From: Gemmobacter nectariphilus DSM 15620 | Lineage (GTDB): Bacteria > Pseudomonadota > Alphaproteobacteria > Rhodobacterales > Rhodobacteraceae | Length of the DNA: 64,000 nucleotides | Assembly (NCBI RefSeq): GCF_000429765.1 | Contig: NZ_AUCM01000004.1 | Location: 334,670-398,669 of the forward strand | Direction: 5' to 3' | Shown here: piece by piece, positions 32,736 through 40,704 of the stretch | How positions within the stretch are numbered: position 1 is the first letter of the stretch | Layout of the letters: the number at the start of each line of letters is the position of its first letter | Notes under the pieces: model-generated | Told to the model about the DNA's origin: nothing | Database searches by the model: none | What the model saw: only the letters and a program-made list of their open reading frames with translations | Program-made: the position numbers and the translations under genes

Positions 32736-35700
32736 TTACAGGATCAGGTCGGCCAGTTCGGGCGCGCTGCCTTGGGCCAGATGGAACTTGATCGCGAAAT
32801 CGGCGGTGCCATCGCCGTCAATATCGCCGCGCAGGACCGCCAGCGAGGCACTGACAGTCAAGCGAAGCTCGCCCGCGGTGCCGCTGAACAGCGCCGATCC
32901 GATGAAGGCAAAGGCCTGATCCCCCACGGTCGTCGCATCGGCATCCACGCCGGACAGGTCGATGGCATCGACGCCCGAGGTGAAATCAAGGATCAGATCC
33001 TCGCTGCCGGCCGCGCTGTCGCTGACCGAGCGGAAGACAAAGCAATCCGCCCCCGCACCGCCGCTCAGCGTGTCTGATCCCGTGCCGCCATTCAGCATAT
33101 CGTCCCCCAGCCCGCCGTCCAGCACATCGCGGCCCGCATCGCCCATGATCGTGTCGAAACCGGCGCCCCCGGTCAGGGTGTCGCCCCGGCCATAGCCACG
33201 GATCGCGTGGTGATCCGCATCGGTCACGATCAGCGCATCGGCGCCGCCGGTCAGCCGGTCGGTGACCTTGGTGCCCCAAAGCGTCGCCGCTGTTCCCGTG
33301 CCATCCGCAAAGACAAAGGTTTCGACCCCCAGAACGACATCGGTGCCGTCCGGGCTTGCCGCGCGCAGGTCGGTGATGGTCAGGCCATCTTCGGTCACGG
33401 CAAAGCTGTAGTCGGCTTTGGCGCCCGAATAGACCGCAGTATCGTGACCTGCGCCGCCGTTGATCAGATCGCTGCCGGCGCCGCCTGTCAGGATGTCATC
33501 CCCGGCCCCGCCCAGCAGCGTATCCATCCCCGACCGCCCGTCCATGCTGTCGTTGCCGAAATTCCCGGCAAGGCTGTTGTTCTCGACCCCGCCCAGCATC
33601 GTGTCGTCGCCCGAGCCGGCCTCGGCATGTTCGATCGAGGTGCGGGTGGCGGCTGTCATGCCCGCGCTGATCGCATCGACGATGTTCGAGCTGTTGGCGG
33701 TCAGCGTGACGACGGCCCCGCGGCCAAGGTCGGTCACAAGGCCCTGATAGGTGGTCTCGACCCCGCCGGCCACGGCAAAGATCGGGATGATCCCGGCCGC
33801 TTCCAGCGCGGCGCGCACCTGGGCGACCATCGGGTAATCCTCGCCCAGGCCGCCGCCATTGATCACGGCATCGCCATCGTTTGGCGTCACGATCCCGCCC
33901 GATGCGCCATCGCCGGCCACATGGAACGGCGCATCGGTGAACAGCACCACAAAGCGCGCGGCTTCGGCCCGGTACCCGACCTCGGCCGAGGTCAGGGCAA
34001 GATGCATCAGGGCTTCGATCTGGCTTTCCGGTGCGTCCGCGCCGCTGTGGGTCGTGATGGCGGCATAGGTCGCGCCAAGCGCCGCGCCGTTCGACGACAT
34101 GGCCTGTTCCAGCTTGTAGACCCATTCGCCTGCCACGCCGAAGGGCGAGGTCGGCTTGTCGATGAACGAGGACAGGCCGAACCGTGCGTCGGCTTGAATG
34201 GCAAAGATCGCGTTGACGATCTGGGGAACCAGCCCGCGCACCGTGGCGATGTCATCCGCGAAGCTGCCGGTCAGGTCTTGCAGGAACTGCACATCCAGCG
34301 GACCCGAGACGGTGCCGCCTTGCTTGATATGGCACCGCTCGAGTTCGATCTCGCTGTCGACCTCGCCAGAGAGGTCATAGAAATCGTCCGTCTCGCTTTC
34401 CGAGCCGTCCAGCGTGTCATCGCCAAGGAAATCCTCGATCTCGACGGCGCCGCCGTGGATGCGATAGCGGTCATTGCCGCCCCCGCCCGACAGCGTGTCA
34501 GAGCCCGAGCGGGAATGCAGCTCGTCATCGCCTTCGCCGGCCAGCAGCTGATCGTCCCCGTCGCCGCCGTCCAGCGTGTCATCGCCGTTGCTGCCTTGCA
34601 GGATGTTGTTGCCGCCGCCCCCGGTGACGGTATGGGCGGTGCCGCCCAGCCGGATGATTTCGACATCGCCGTTGACCGCAAGGCCGTCGCGCAGGATCAC
34701 CGCGACATCGGTGCCCTCGCCTGCAAGTTCGATGATCACGTCGCCGGCATCGTCGATGTAATAGGTGTCATCGCCGGTGCCGCCGGCCATGGTGTCGGCG
34801 CCGCCGCCGCCGTCCAGCGTGTCATTGCCGGCCAGGCCGATCAGCATGTCGGCGCCTTTGCTGCCGGTGATCAGGTTGTCCAGCGCGTTCCCGGTGCCGG
34901 TCAGCCCGGCCCGCAGCAATGTCAGGTTCTCGACCTGATCGGCCAGTGCATGGCTGACGGTGGCACGCACGGTGTCGGTGCCGCCGCCTGCCGCCTCGAT
35001 CACGATGTCGCCGGCATCGTCCACGACATAGGTGTCATCGCCGGCGCCGCCCTCCAGCGTGTCGGCGCCCGTCTTGCCGTCGAGCGTATCGGCAAAGGCC
35101 GTGCCCGTGATCCGGTTGTTCAGGGCGTTGCCCGTTCCGCTGCGCGCAGCCCCCATCAGGACAAGGTTTTCCAGCCCGCTGCTCAGCAACCAGTCAAGGC
35201 TGGCATGGACCGTGTCGGTCCCGCCCGTGGCGCTTTCCCGGATCACATCGCCCGCATCGTCAACGTAATAGCTGTCATCGCCTGCGTTGCCGCGCAGCGT
35301 ATCGGCACCCAGCCCGCCATCCAGCGTGTCCGATCCCGCAGTGCCGGTCAGGATGTTGGCAATCGCGCTGCCGGTGCCGCGATGGCCGGGCGCTTTCAGC
35401 ACCAGTTCCTCGATCTCGCCTTGCAAGGTGAAATCGGACCAGGCGCGCACCACGTCATGGCCTTCGCCGGCCAGTTCGACGACCTGATCCAGGACGCTGT
35501 CCACGAAGTAAAGATCGTTCCCCGCCCCGCCGCGCAGTGTGTCTGCCCCGGCGTGGCCATCCAGCGTGTTGTCCAGCGCGTTGCCGGTCAGCAGGTTGGC
35601 ACCACCATTGCCATCGCCGCGCAGGGCAGCGCCGGTCAGGGTCAGCGCCTCGAGATTGGCGCCCAGCGTCATGTCGATGCTGGAGGAGACGGTGTCACTG

Positions 35701-37640
35701 CCCCCGCCAGCCAGTTCGACCACCACATCGCCCGCCGAGTCGACGATATAAAGGTCGTTCCCGGCGCCACCGGTCAGCGTGTCGTTCCCCGCCCCGCCGT
35801 CCAGCGTGTCATTGCCGCTTGTGCCGGTCAGCTGGTTGTCCAGCGCGTTGCCCGTGGCCGCGCGGGCCGCCCCCGTCAGGGTCAGGTTCTCGACATCCGC
35901 GCCAAGCGTGTAGTTGACCGAGGCGATCACGGTGTCGGTGCCGCGGCCCGATGCTTCGACGATCACATCGGCGGCATTGTCGATATAATAGACATCGTTG
36001 CCATCGCCGCCGACCAGGGTGTCGGCCCCGGTGCCGCCATCGAGCGTGTCATCGCCGTTTCCGGTCGAGAGGCTGTCGTTGCCGCCAAGGCCCATGACCA
36101 TGTCATTGCCGTCGCCGATCGCATGAAAGGGACCGCCATAGCCGGCCCCGATCACATCCGCGCCCGCCGTTCCATAGACCGTCGCATCGGGGCCCCAGCT
36201 GGCGGGGGCATAAAGCACGTTGACCCGCTCTCCGGTGCCGGGGGCAAGGATCATCAGATCGGTGGTGCCATCGCCGTTCTGATCGCCGGCAAGCGAAATG
36301 GCGCTGCCGGTCAGGCTTCCGGCTGCGCCGACGATCTTGGCGCCCCCGATGCCCTGGGCCAGGTCGGACAGCGTCACATTGCGGTACAGCTGATCGCCCC
36401 AGACCACATAGACCGCCCCGGCATTCGCACCGCCTTCGCTATCGTGCGGGGTGCCGATCACCAGATCCCCGATGCCGTCCCGGTTCAGGTCGACATTGCC
36501 CAGCACCGTCATGCCTGCCAGATTGGTGCCTGAAATCCTGACCCCGCCAATTCCGGCGGCAACATCTGCCAGCGTGCGGTCGGTGTTGTCCGCCTGGCCA
36601 TAGACCAGATAGGCCGCATTGCCGGTCGCCGTCGCGATCAGGATATCGTTCAGCCCGTCACCGTTCAGATCGCCCGCATCGCTGACCGCCGAGCCGGCCC
36701 CTTCGCCGGCCTGGCCGGTGATCCGGTAGCCCGTTGTCAGGCTGGCAAGGTTGACGCCCGTGCCAACGGCCTGTCCGTTCACGACCCAGACCGACCCGGC
36801 CCCGCCGGCAGCGGTCCGGCTGCCCAGCAAGATCTCGGCCCGGCCATCGCCGTTGCGGTCGGCCAGCGTGGTCAGCACCTCGCCGATGCGGTCGCCTGCC
36901 GATGCCCCGGTGATCTTGAACCCGCCCGTGCCCGCCGCGACATTCGACAGCAGGGCCGCGCTTTGGGTGGACTTGCCCCAGACCACATAGGCCGCACCGG
37001 CATCGGCGCCGCCGGCGTCCTGCCCCGGGGCCCCGATCAGCACGTCGTCCTTGCCATCGCCGTTCAGATCGCCTGCCGAGGTCATGGCATAGCCGGCCAT
37101 GTCGCCTGCGGCCTCGCCCTTGATCGCGTAGCCGCCGCCGCCGTTGGTGAAGGGATCCTGAAGGTCGATCCCGTTGCCGACCCCCGTGGGCGCGCCCCAC
37201 AGCACAAAGCCCGCGCCGGCATCCGATGCCGTCCCCACCGTCTTGCCGGGGGCACCGACCAGAAATTCGCCCAGCCCGTCGCCGTTCAGATCGCGGATAG
37301 CCCCGACGGAAAAGCCGCTCATGTCGTTGGCCGAGATGCCGTCGATCACCAGCGTCTTTGCCGTGGCATGGGACAGGTCGGTCGAGCTGCCCGCCGTCGG
37401 GGCGCCGATCACGACAAAGATGCGCCCGGCATCGGTGGTCTTGTCATCGCTGCCGGGGGTGCCGACGATCAGGTCAAGGCGCCCGTCACCATCCAGATCC
37501 GTGGCCACGGCGATCGATGTCGGACCCGGGACGCCAAGCGGTGTGGCGGTCAGATCGCCCGGGGCAGGCGAGAGCAGGGTAAACCCGCCACCCGACAGGA
37601 TGGTCGAACCCAGAAAGATCTTGGTGTTGGGAATGGGCAT
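32736..37640 (-). CDS. Giant secreted FG-GAP / RTX-repeat / VWA protein
   Basis: A 1,634-residue, very acidic, Cys-poor protein. Residues about 10-480 are tandem FG-GAP (integrin-alpha-like) repeats of the type AGDLNGDGKDDVLIGAPG. About 485-1095 hold some six 85-90-residue modules, each with RTX nonapeptides (GGAGNDTL type) plus a YYVDDAGDVI-like segment. About 1115-1345 is a von Willebrand A domain with MIDAS QDLTGSFAD at residue 1122. Further RTX blocks follow, then a serralysin-type carboxy-terminal domain (FRSVSDSAAGSEDLILDFTS) likely to carry the type I secretion signal. No Sec signal peptide; no ABC/HlyD exporter is nearby. It probably is a calcium-dependent adhesin or surface protein. 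The ATG at 37640 is set by a GAGGA site; six codons upstream is the alternative. No protease or lipase domain is seen. Confidence 0.88.
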   Translation of the reverse strand: MPIPNTKIFLGSTILSGGGFTLLSPAPGDLTATPLGVPGPTSIAVATDLDGDGRLDLIVGTPGSDDKTTDAGRIFVVIGAPTAGSSTDLSHATAKTLVIDGISANDMSGFSVGAIRDLNGDGLGEFLVGAPGKTVGTASDAGAGFVLWGAPTGVGNGIDLQDPFTNGGGGYAIKGEAAGDMAGYAMTSAGDLNGDGKDDVLIGAPGQDAGGADAGAAYVVWGKSTQSAALLSNVAAGTGGFKITGASAGDRIGEVLTTLADRNGDGRAEILLGSRTAAGGAGSVWVVNGQAVGTGVNLASLTTGYRITGQAGEGAGSAVSDAGDLNGDGLNDILIATATGNAAYLVYGQADNTDRTLADVAAGIGGVRISGTNLAGMTVLGNVDLNRDGIGDLVIGTPHDSEGGANAGAVYVVWGDQLYRNVTLSDLAQGIGGAKIVGAAGSLTGSAISLAGDQNGDGTTDLMILAPGTGERVNVLYAPASWGPDATVYGTAGADVIGAGYGGPFHAIGDGNDMVMGLGGNDSLSTGNGDDTLDGGTGADTLVGGDGNDVYYIDNAADVIVEASGRGTDTVIASVNYTLGADVENLTLTGAARAATGNALDNQLTGTSGNDTLDGGAGNDTLTGGAGNDLYIVDSAGDVVVELAGGGSDTVSSSIDMTLGANLEALTLTGAALRGDGNGGANLLTGNALDNTLDGHAGADTLRGGAGNDLYFVDSVLDQVVELAGEGHDVVRAWSDFTLQGEIEELVLKAPGHRGTGSAIANILTGTAGSDTLDGGLGADTLRGNAGDDSYYVDDAGDVIRESATGGTDTVHASLDWLLSSGLENLVLMGAARSGTGNALNNRITGTAFADTLDGKTGADTLEGGAGDDTYVVDDAGDIVIEAAGGGTDTVRATVSHALADQVENLTLLRAGLTGTGNALDNLITGSKGADMLIGLAGNDTLDGGGGADTMAGGTGDDTYYIDDAGDVIIELAGEGTDVAVILRDGLAVNGDVEIIRLGGTAHTVTGGGGNNILQGSNGDDTLDGGDGDDQLLAGEGDDELHSRSGSDTLSGGGGNDRYRIHGGAVEIEDFLGDDTLDGSESETDDFYDLSGEVDSEIELERCHIKQGGTVSGPLDVQFLQDLTGSFADDIATVRGLVPQIVNAIFAIQADARFGLSSFIDKPTSPFGVAGEWVYKLEQAMSSNGAALGATYAAITTHSGADAPESQIEALMHLALTSAEVGYRAEAARFVVLFTDAPFHVAGDGASGGIVTPNDGDAVINGGGLGEDYPMVAQVRAALEAAGIIPIFAVAGGVETTYQGLVTDLGRGAVVTLTANSSNIVDAISAGMTAATRTSIEHAEAGSGDDTMLGGVENNSLAGNFGNDSMDGRSGMDTLLGGAGDDILTGGAGSDLINGGAGHDTAVYSGAKADYSFAVTEDGLTITDLRAASPDGTDVVLGVETFVFADGTGTAATLWGTKVTDRLTGGADALIVTDADHHAIRGYGRGDTLTGGAGFDTIMGDAGRDVLDGGLGDDMLNGGTGSDTLSGGAGADCFVFRSVSDSAAGSEDLILDFTSGVDAIDLSGVDADATTVGDQAFAFIGSALFSGTAGELRLTVSASLAVLRGDIDGDGTADFAIKFHLAQGSAPELADLIL
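34290..36190 (-). repeat. Internal DNA repeats coding the RTX modules
   Basis: Within the giant gene, about six copies of a 255-270-base coding module repeat in tandem, alternating glycine-aspartate RTX turns with a beta-rich segment. The copies are diverged in DNA, with identical runs limited to the GGxGxD turns. Such repeats can recombine, so module number may vary between strains. Confidence 0.7.
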
Positions 37641-37811
37641 GCATAGTCCTCGGGACAAAGGATCCGGTCAAAACGGCGCGGCGCTGCGGAACGCTGCCCG
37701 TGCCCCGGCCTTGCGTCAATCGCGGTCTCGCCGCAAATCTGTGGCCTATGTCTGACGTTTACGCCCGGTCAGCTTTTGTCGGGTGCCTGCCGGGTGCGCG
37801 TAAGCATCTGC

Positions 37812-38351
37812 TTATGTGCCGGAGCGGGCCTGCGGGGTGCCAGTCGTGGCGGTTTCGTCGCCAAGAAGCTCTGCGACGAAAACCGCCGCCAGCTGCGATC
37901 GGTTCGAGACCCCGGCCTTGGCATAGATTCGTGTGAACTGGGCGCGCACCGTGCCGGGCGCGACGCCGCGATGCACGGCGATCTCCTCGAGCCCGGCGCC
38001 GCGCAAGGACAGGAAGGCAAGATCGCGTTCGGCGGCCGTCAGGTTCCAGCGCGCAAGCCGCGTCTCGACAACGGCGCGGAAATCGGTGGTCAGATCCGCA
38101 AGGGCCGATTGCTGCTGGCGCGCGATCCGCATGGATCGGATCAGCTCTTGCCCGACGATCCCCATTCCCACGGTCAGCGCCAGGGCAAGCGGCGCCTCGA
38201 TCAGCGTGTGCAGCCCTCCAGGATGCTCGGCCATCTCTGCCGCGGATTCGATCAGGAAATAGACCGCCGCGATGCCTTGCACACAAAAGGCAAAGGCCAG
38301 GCGCAATGACACGCCCGTCATCAGGCGCCGGACAGGTTCAATCCGTGACAC
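37812..38351 (-). CDS. Membrane-anchored LuxR-type HTH regulator
   Basis: A 179-residue protein with two hydrophobic helices near the amino-terminus (about 15-35 and 50-70) and a LuxR/GerE helix-turn-helix at the carboxy-terminal third (LTAAERDLAFLSLRGAGLEE and APGTVRAQFTRIYAKAG). There is no receiver or autoinducer domain. The GTG at 38351 is the longest start; an ATG at residue 12 (38318) would still keep both membrane helices. It is upstream of and on the same strand as the giant RTX gene (171 bases), an arrangement that suggests it controls that gene from the membrane. Confidence 0.82.
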   Translation of the reverse strand: MSRIEPVRRLMTGVSLRLAFAFCVQGIAAVYFLIESAAEMAEHPGGLHTLIEAPLALALTVGMGIVGQELIRSMRIARQQQSALADLTTDFRAVVETRLARWNLTAAERDLAFLSLRGAGLEEIAVHRGVAPGTVRAQFTRIYAKAGVSNRSQLAAVFVAELLGDETATTGTPQARSGT

Positions 38352-38542
38352 CCCTATCCCCTTCGCCTGTGATCCGTGTCAATGCGCGAAGGCTAGCACA
38401 GGCGCGGGCCGAAATTCCATGGGGCAGGTTGCGGCGCTGCCTTGCAGGCGGCGGTGATGGCCGGGCTGGCCGCTGGCGGGGCGATCCGTCCGGGGGGCAA
38501 GGGTGCGCCCGCCGCAATCAGCACCAGGATTGCAGGCTTGAT

Positions 38543-38561
38543 TATCCCCCCCGGGGGGATA
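38543..38561. promoter_or_regulatory. CsoR/RcnR-family operator
   Basis: TATCCCCCCCGGGGGGATA is a perfect inverted repeat (9 bases on each side of a central C) ending 9 bases before the metal-sensor ATG. A G/C tract flanked by AT-rich ends (TA-C-tract-G-tract-TA) is the hallmark of operators of this repressor family, so autoregulation of the sensor-exporter unit is expected. Confidence 0.82.
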
Positions 38562-38570
38562 CAAGGGCGC

Positions 38571-38828
38571 ATGTCCGACAGTCAGCCACACGCCTCTCAC
38601 CCCGACCTGATCAAGCGATTGAAACGCGCCGATGGCCATTTGCGCCATGTCATCGAGATGATCGAGGCAGGGCGCCCCTGCGCCGAGATAGCCGTTCAGT
38701 TGCAGGCGGTCGAAAAGGCGGTAACCGCCGCCAAGCGCAGGCTGATCCACGATCATGTCGACCACTGTCTTGGCCACGGCGGCACGGATGACCTTGCCGA
38801 GATCCGCGCGCTGGCAAAGCTGCTCTGA
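38571..38828 (+). CDS. CsoR/RcnR/InrS-family metal-sensing repressor
   Basis: An 85-residue all-helical repressor. The metal ligands of the family are present: Cys37 in GRPCAEI, His62 and Cys66 in HDHVDHCLGH, i.e. the C-H-C spacing (25 and 4) of CsoR (Cu) and InrS (Ni); additional His at 7, 10, 60 and 65 allow Ni/Co binding. DNA-binding basic helix LIKRLKRADGHLRHV. The ATG at 38571 sits right after the operator. Downstream is a His-tailed MFS exporter, which resembles the InrS-NrsD pair of cyanobacteria and points to nickel, with copper or cobalt as alternatives. Confidence 0.9.
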   Translation: MSDSQPHASHPDLIKRLKRADGHLRHVIEMIEAGRPCAEIAVQLQAVEKAVTAAKRRLIHDHVDHCLGHGGTDDLAEIRALAKLL

Positions 38829-38834
38829 GGGCTC

Positions 38835-40142
38835 ATGTTCGCGATCCTTGCCAACCGCACCTACCGCCACCTCTTTGCCGCGCAGGTGATCGCGCTGACC
38901 GGCACCGGGCTTGCAACGGTTGCCCTTGGTCTGCTGGCCTGGCAGATCGCGGGCAAGGATGCGGGGCTGGTGCTGGGCACAGCGCTGGCGATCAAGATGG
39001 TGGCCTATGTCACGCTGGCCCCCATCGCCTCGGCCTTTGCCAGCCTGGTGCCGCGGCGCGCGATGCTGGTGGCGCTGGACCTGATCCGGGCGGCGGTCGC
39101 GCTGGCGTTGCCCTTTGTCACCGAGGTCTGGCATGTCTATGGGCTGATCTTTCTTTTGCAGGCCGCATCCGCCGGATTCACCCCGACCTTTCAGGCCACC
39201 ATCCCCGATGTCCTGCCGGTTGAGGCGCATTATACCCGTGCCCTGTCGCTGTCGCGGCTGGCCTATGATCTGGAAAGCCTGCTCTCGCCCATGCTGGCGG
39301 CGGCGTTGCTGACGGTGGTCAGCTTTCCGGTCCTGTTCGGTGGAACGGTGATCGGGTTCCTGGCCTCGGCGGCGCTGGTCCTGACCGTGACGCTGCCGTC
39401 CCCGAAACCTGCCGTCCCGCGCGGCATCTGGGACCGCACCACACGCGGAATGCGCATCTATCTGGCGACGCCGCGCCTGCGCGGGCTGCTGGCGCTGAAC
39501 CTGTCGGTGGCGGCGGCCGGGGCGATGGTGATCGTCAATACCGTGGTGATCGTGAAAGGGCAGTTCGGCCTTGGCGAAACCGAAGTCGCGCTGGCGCTGG
39601 CGGCCTTTGGGGCAGGCTCGATGGTGGCGGCGCTGATCTTGCCGCGGTTGCTTGACCGGCTGCCCGATCGCCCGCCGATGCTGGCGGGGGCGGTGATCGT
39701 GACGCTGGGAACGGCGCTTGGCCCGCTGGCTGGATCGCTTGCCACGCTGATGGCGCTGTGGCTGCTGATCGGGTTTGGCTACAGCCTGACCCAGACGCCG
39801 ACCGGGCGCCTGCTGCGCCGATCGGCCCAGCCCGAGGACCGCCCCGCGATCTTTGCTGCGCAATTCGCGCTTAGCCATGCCTGCTGGCTGATCACCTATC
39901 CGCTGGCCGGGCGGCTTGGCCCGGGCGTCGGACTCGAGGCGACGTTCCTTGTGATGGCAGCGCTTGCGGCGCTGGGTCTTGGGCTGGCGCTGCGCCTGTG
40001 GCCTGCAGATGATCCGGCCGTGCTGGCGCACCGGCACGACGATCTGCCGCCCGACCATCCGCATCTGCGCGCGCATGGCCCCGATCATCGCCATGAGCTT
40101 GTGATCGACGATCTGCACCCGCGCTGGCCGGGGCGGCCCTGA
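38835..40142 (+). CDS. MFS metal exporter with histidine-rich tail (NreB/NrsD-like)
   Basis: A 435-residue MFS protein with 12 predicted helices (first FAILANRTYRHLFAAQVIAL; family loop GTALAIKMVAYVTLAPIASA). The cytoplasmic carboxy-terminal tail of about 35 residues contains eight His (for example PDHPHLRAHGPDHRH), as in NreB and NrsD nickel exporters. It starts 6 bases after the repressor gene and ends one base before yqaA-like gene, so all three belong to one operon under the GC-core operator. Nickel export is inferred from the tail and operon; no direct substrate residue can be read. Confidence 0.85.
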   Translation: MFAILANRTYRHLFAAQVIALTGTGLATVALGLLAWQIAGKDAGLVLGTALAIKMVAYVTLAPIASAFASLVPRRAMLVALDLIRAAVALALPFVTEVWHVYGLIFLLQAASAGFTPTFQATIPDVLPVEAHYTRALSLSRLAYDLESLLSPMLAAALLTVVSFPVLFGGTVIGFLASAALVLTVTLPSPKPAVPRGIWDRTTRGMRIYLATPRLRGLLALNLSVAAAGAMVIVNTVVIVKGQFGLGETEVALALAAFGAGSMVAALILPRLLDRLPDRPPMLAGAVIVTLGTALGPLAGSLATLMALWLLIGFGYSLTQTPTGRLLRRSAQPEDRPAIFAAQFALSHACWLITYPLAGRLGPGVGLEATFLVMAALAALGLGLALRLWPADDPAVLAHRHDDLPPDHPHLRAHGPDHRHELVIDDLHPRWPGRP

Positions 40143-40143
40143 G

Positions 40144-40578
40144 ATGCTTGCGCTGTTCGGCCTGTTCACCGCCGCGCTGCTGGCGGCCACCCTGATCCCC
40201 GCGCAATCCGAGGCGGTGCTGGTCGGTCTGGTGCTGGCCGGCGGGCATCCGGTCTGGCTGTTGCTTGCGGTGGCGACAGCTGGCAATGTGCTGGGATCGG
40301 TCATCAACTGGGGGCTGGGGCGCGGGCTGGTCCAGTTCGCGGACCGGCGCTGGTTTCCGGCCTCGCCACGCCAGCTTGAACGCGCGACGCGCTGGTATCA
40401 CCGCTGGGGACACTGGAGCCTGCTGGCCGCCTGGGTCCCGATCATCGGCGATCCGCTGACCCTTGTGGCGGGCGTCCTGCGCGAGCCGTTGTGGCGGTTC
40501 GTCCTGATCGTGACGCTGGCCAAGGGCGGGAGGTATCTGGTGCTGGTGCTGATCACGGTGGGCGTTCGCGCGGTCTAG
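40144..40578 (+). CDS. YqaA-family (VTT/SNARE-associated) membrane protein
   Basis: A 144-residue membrane protein with about four hydrophobic segments and the YqaA block (GNVLGSVINWGLGRGLVQF, then WYHRWGHWSLLAAWVPIIGD and DPLTLVAGVLR). YqaA is a short relative of DedA proteins; role unknown, possibly in lipid or ion handling. Translated right behind the metal exporter (one-base gap), so it is probably part of the same metal response. Confidence 0.85.
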   Translation: MLALFGLFTAALLAATLIPAQSEAVLVGLVLAGGHPVWLLLAVATAGNVLGSVINWGLGRGLVQFADRRWFPASPRQLERATRWYHRWGHWSLLAAWVPIIGDPLTLVAGVLREPLWRFVLIVTLAKGGRYLVLVLITVGVRAV

Positions 40579-40704
40579 ATCGTCGGGCCCATCACGGGCG
40601 CATGTCAGGGCCGCGCCCGCGCCATGCGCAACTCGGCCCGGGCGGTTTTTGATGGACGCATGTCGGCAAATGCGGTTTCCTGATCCCAGGCACAGGGGGC
40701 GCCC

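Noticed and set aside
33000..36200. Regular repeats that might be mistaken for a CRISPR array
   Set aside because: The repeats are coding, diverged and in frame; there are no identical 28-37-base repeats with unique spacers.
33207..36533. A 1,108-codon open frame on the plus strand opposite the RTX gene
   Set aside because: It arises from the GC-rich, repetitive codon pattern of the opposite strand; its translation has no recognisable domain and the minus-strand frame has clear FG-GAP and RTX repeats.
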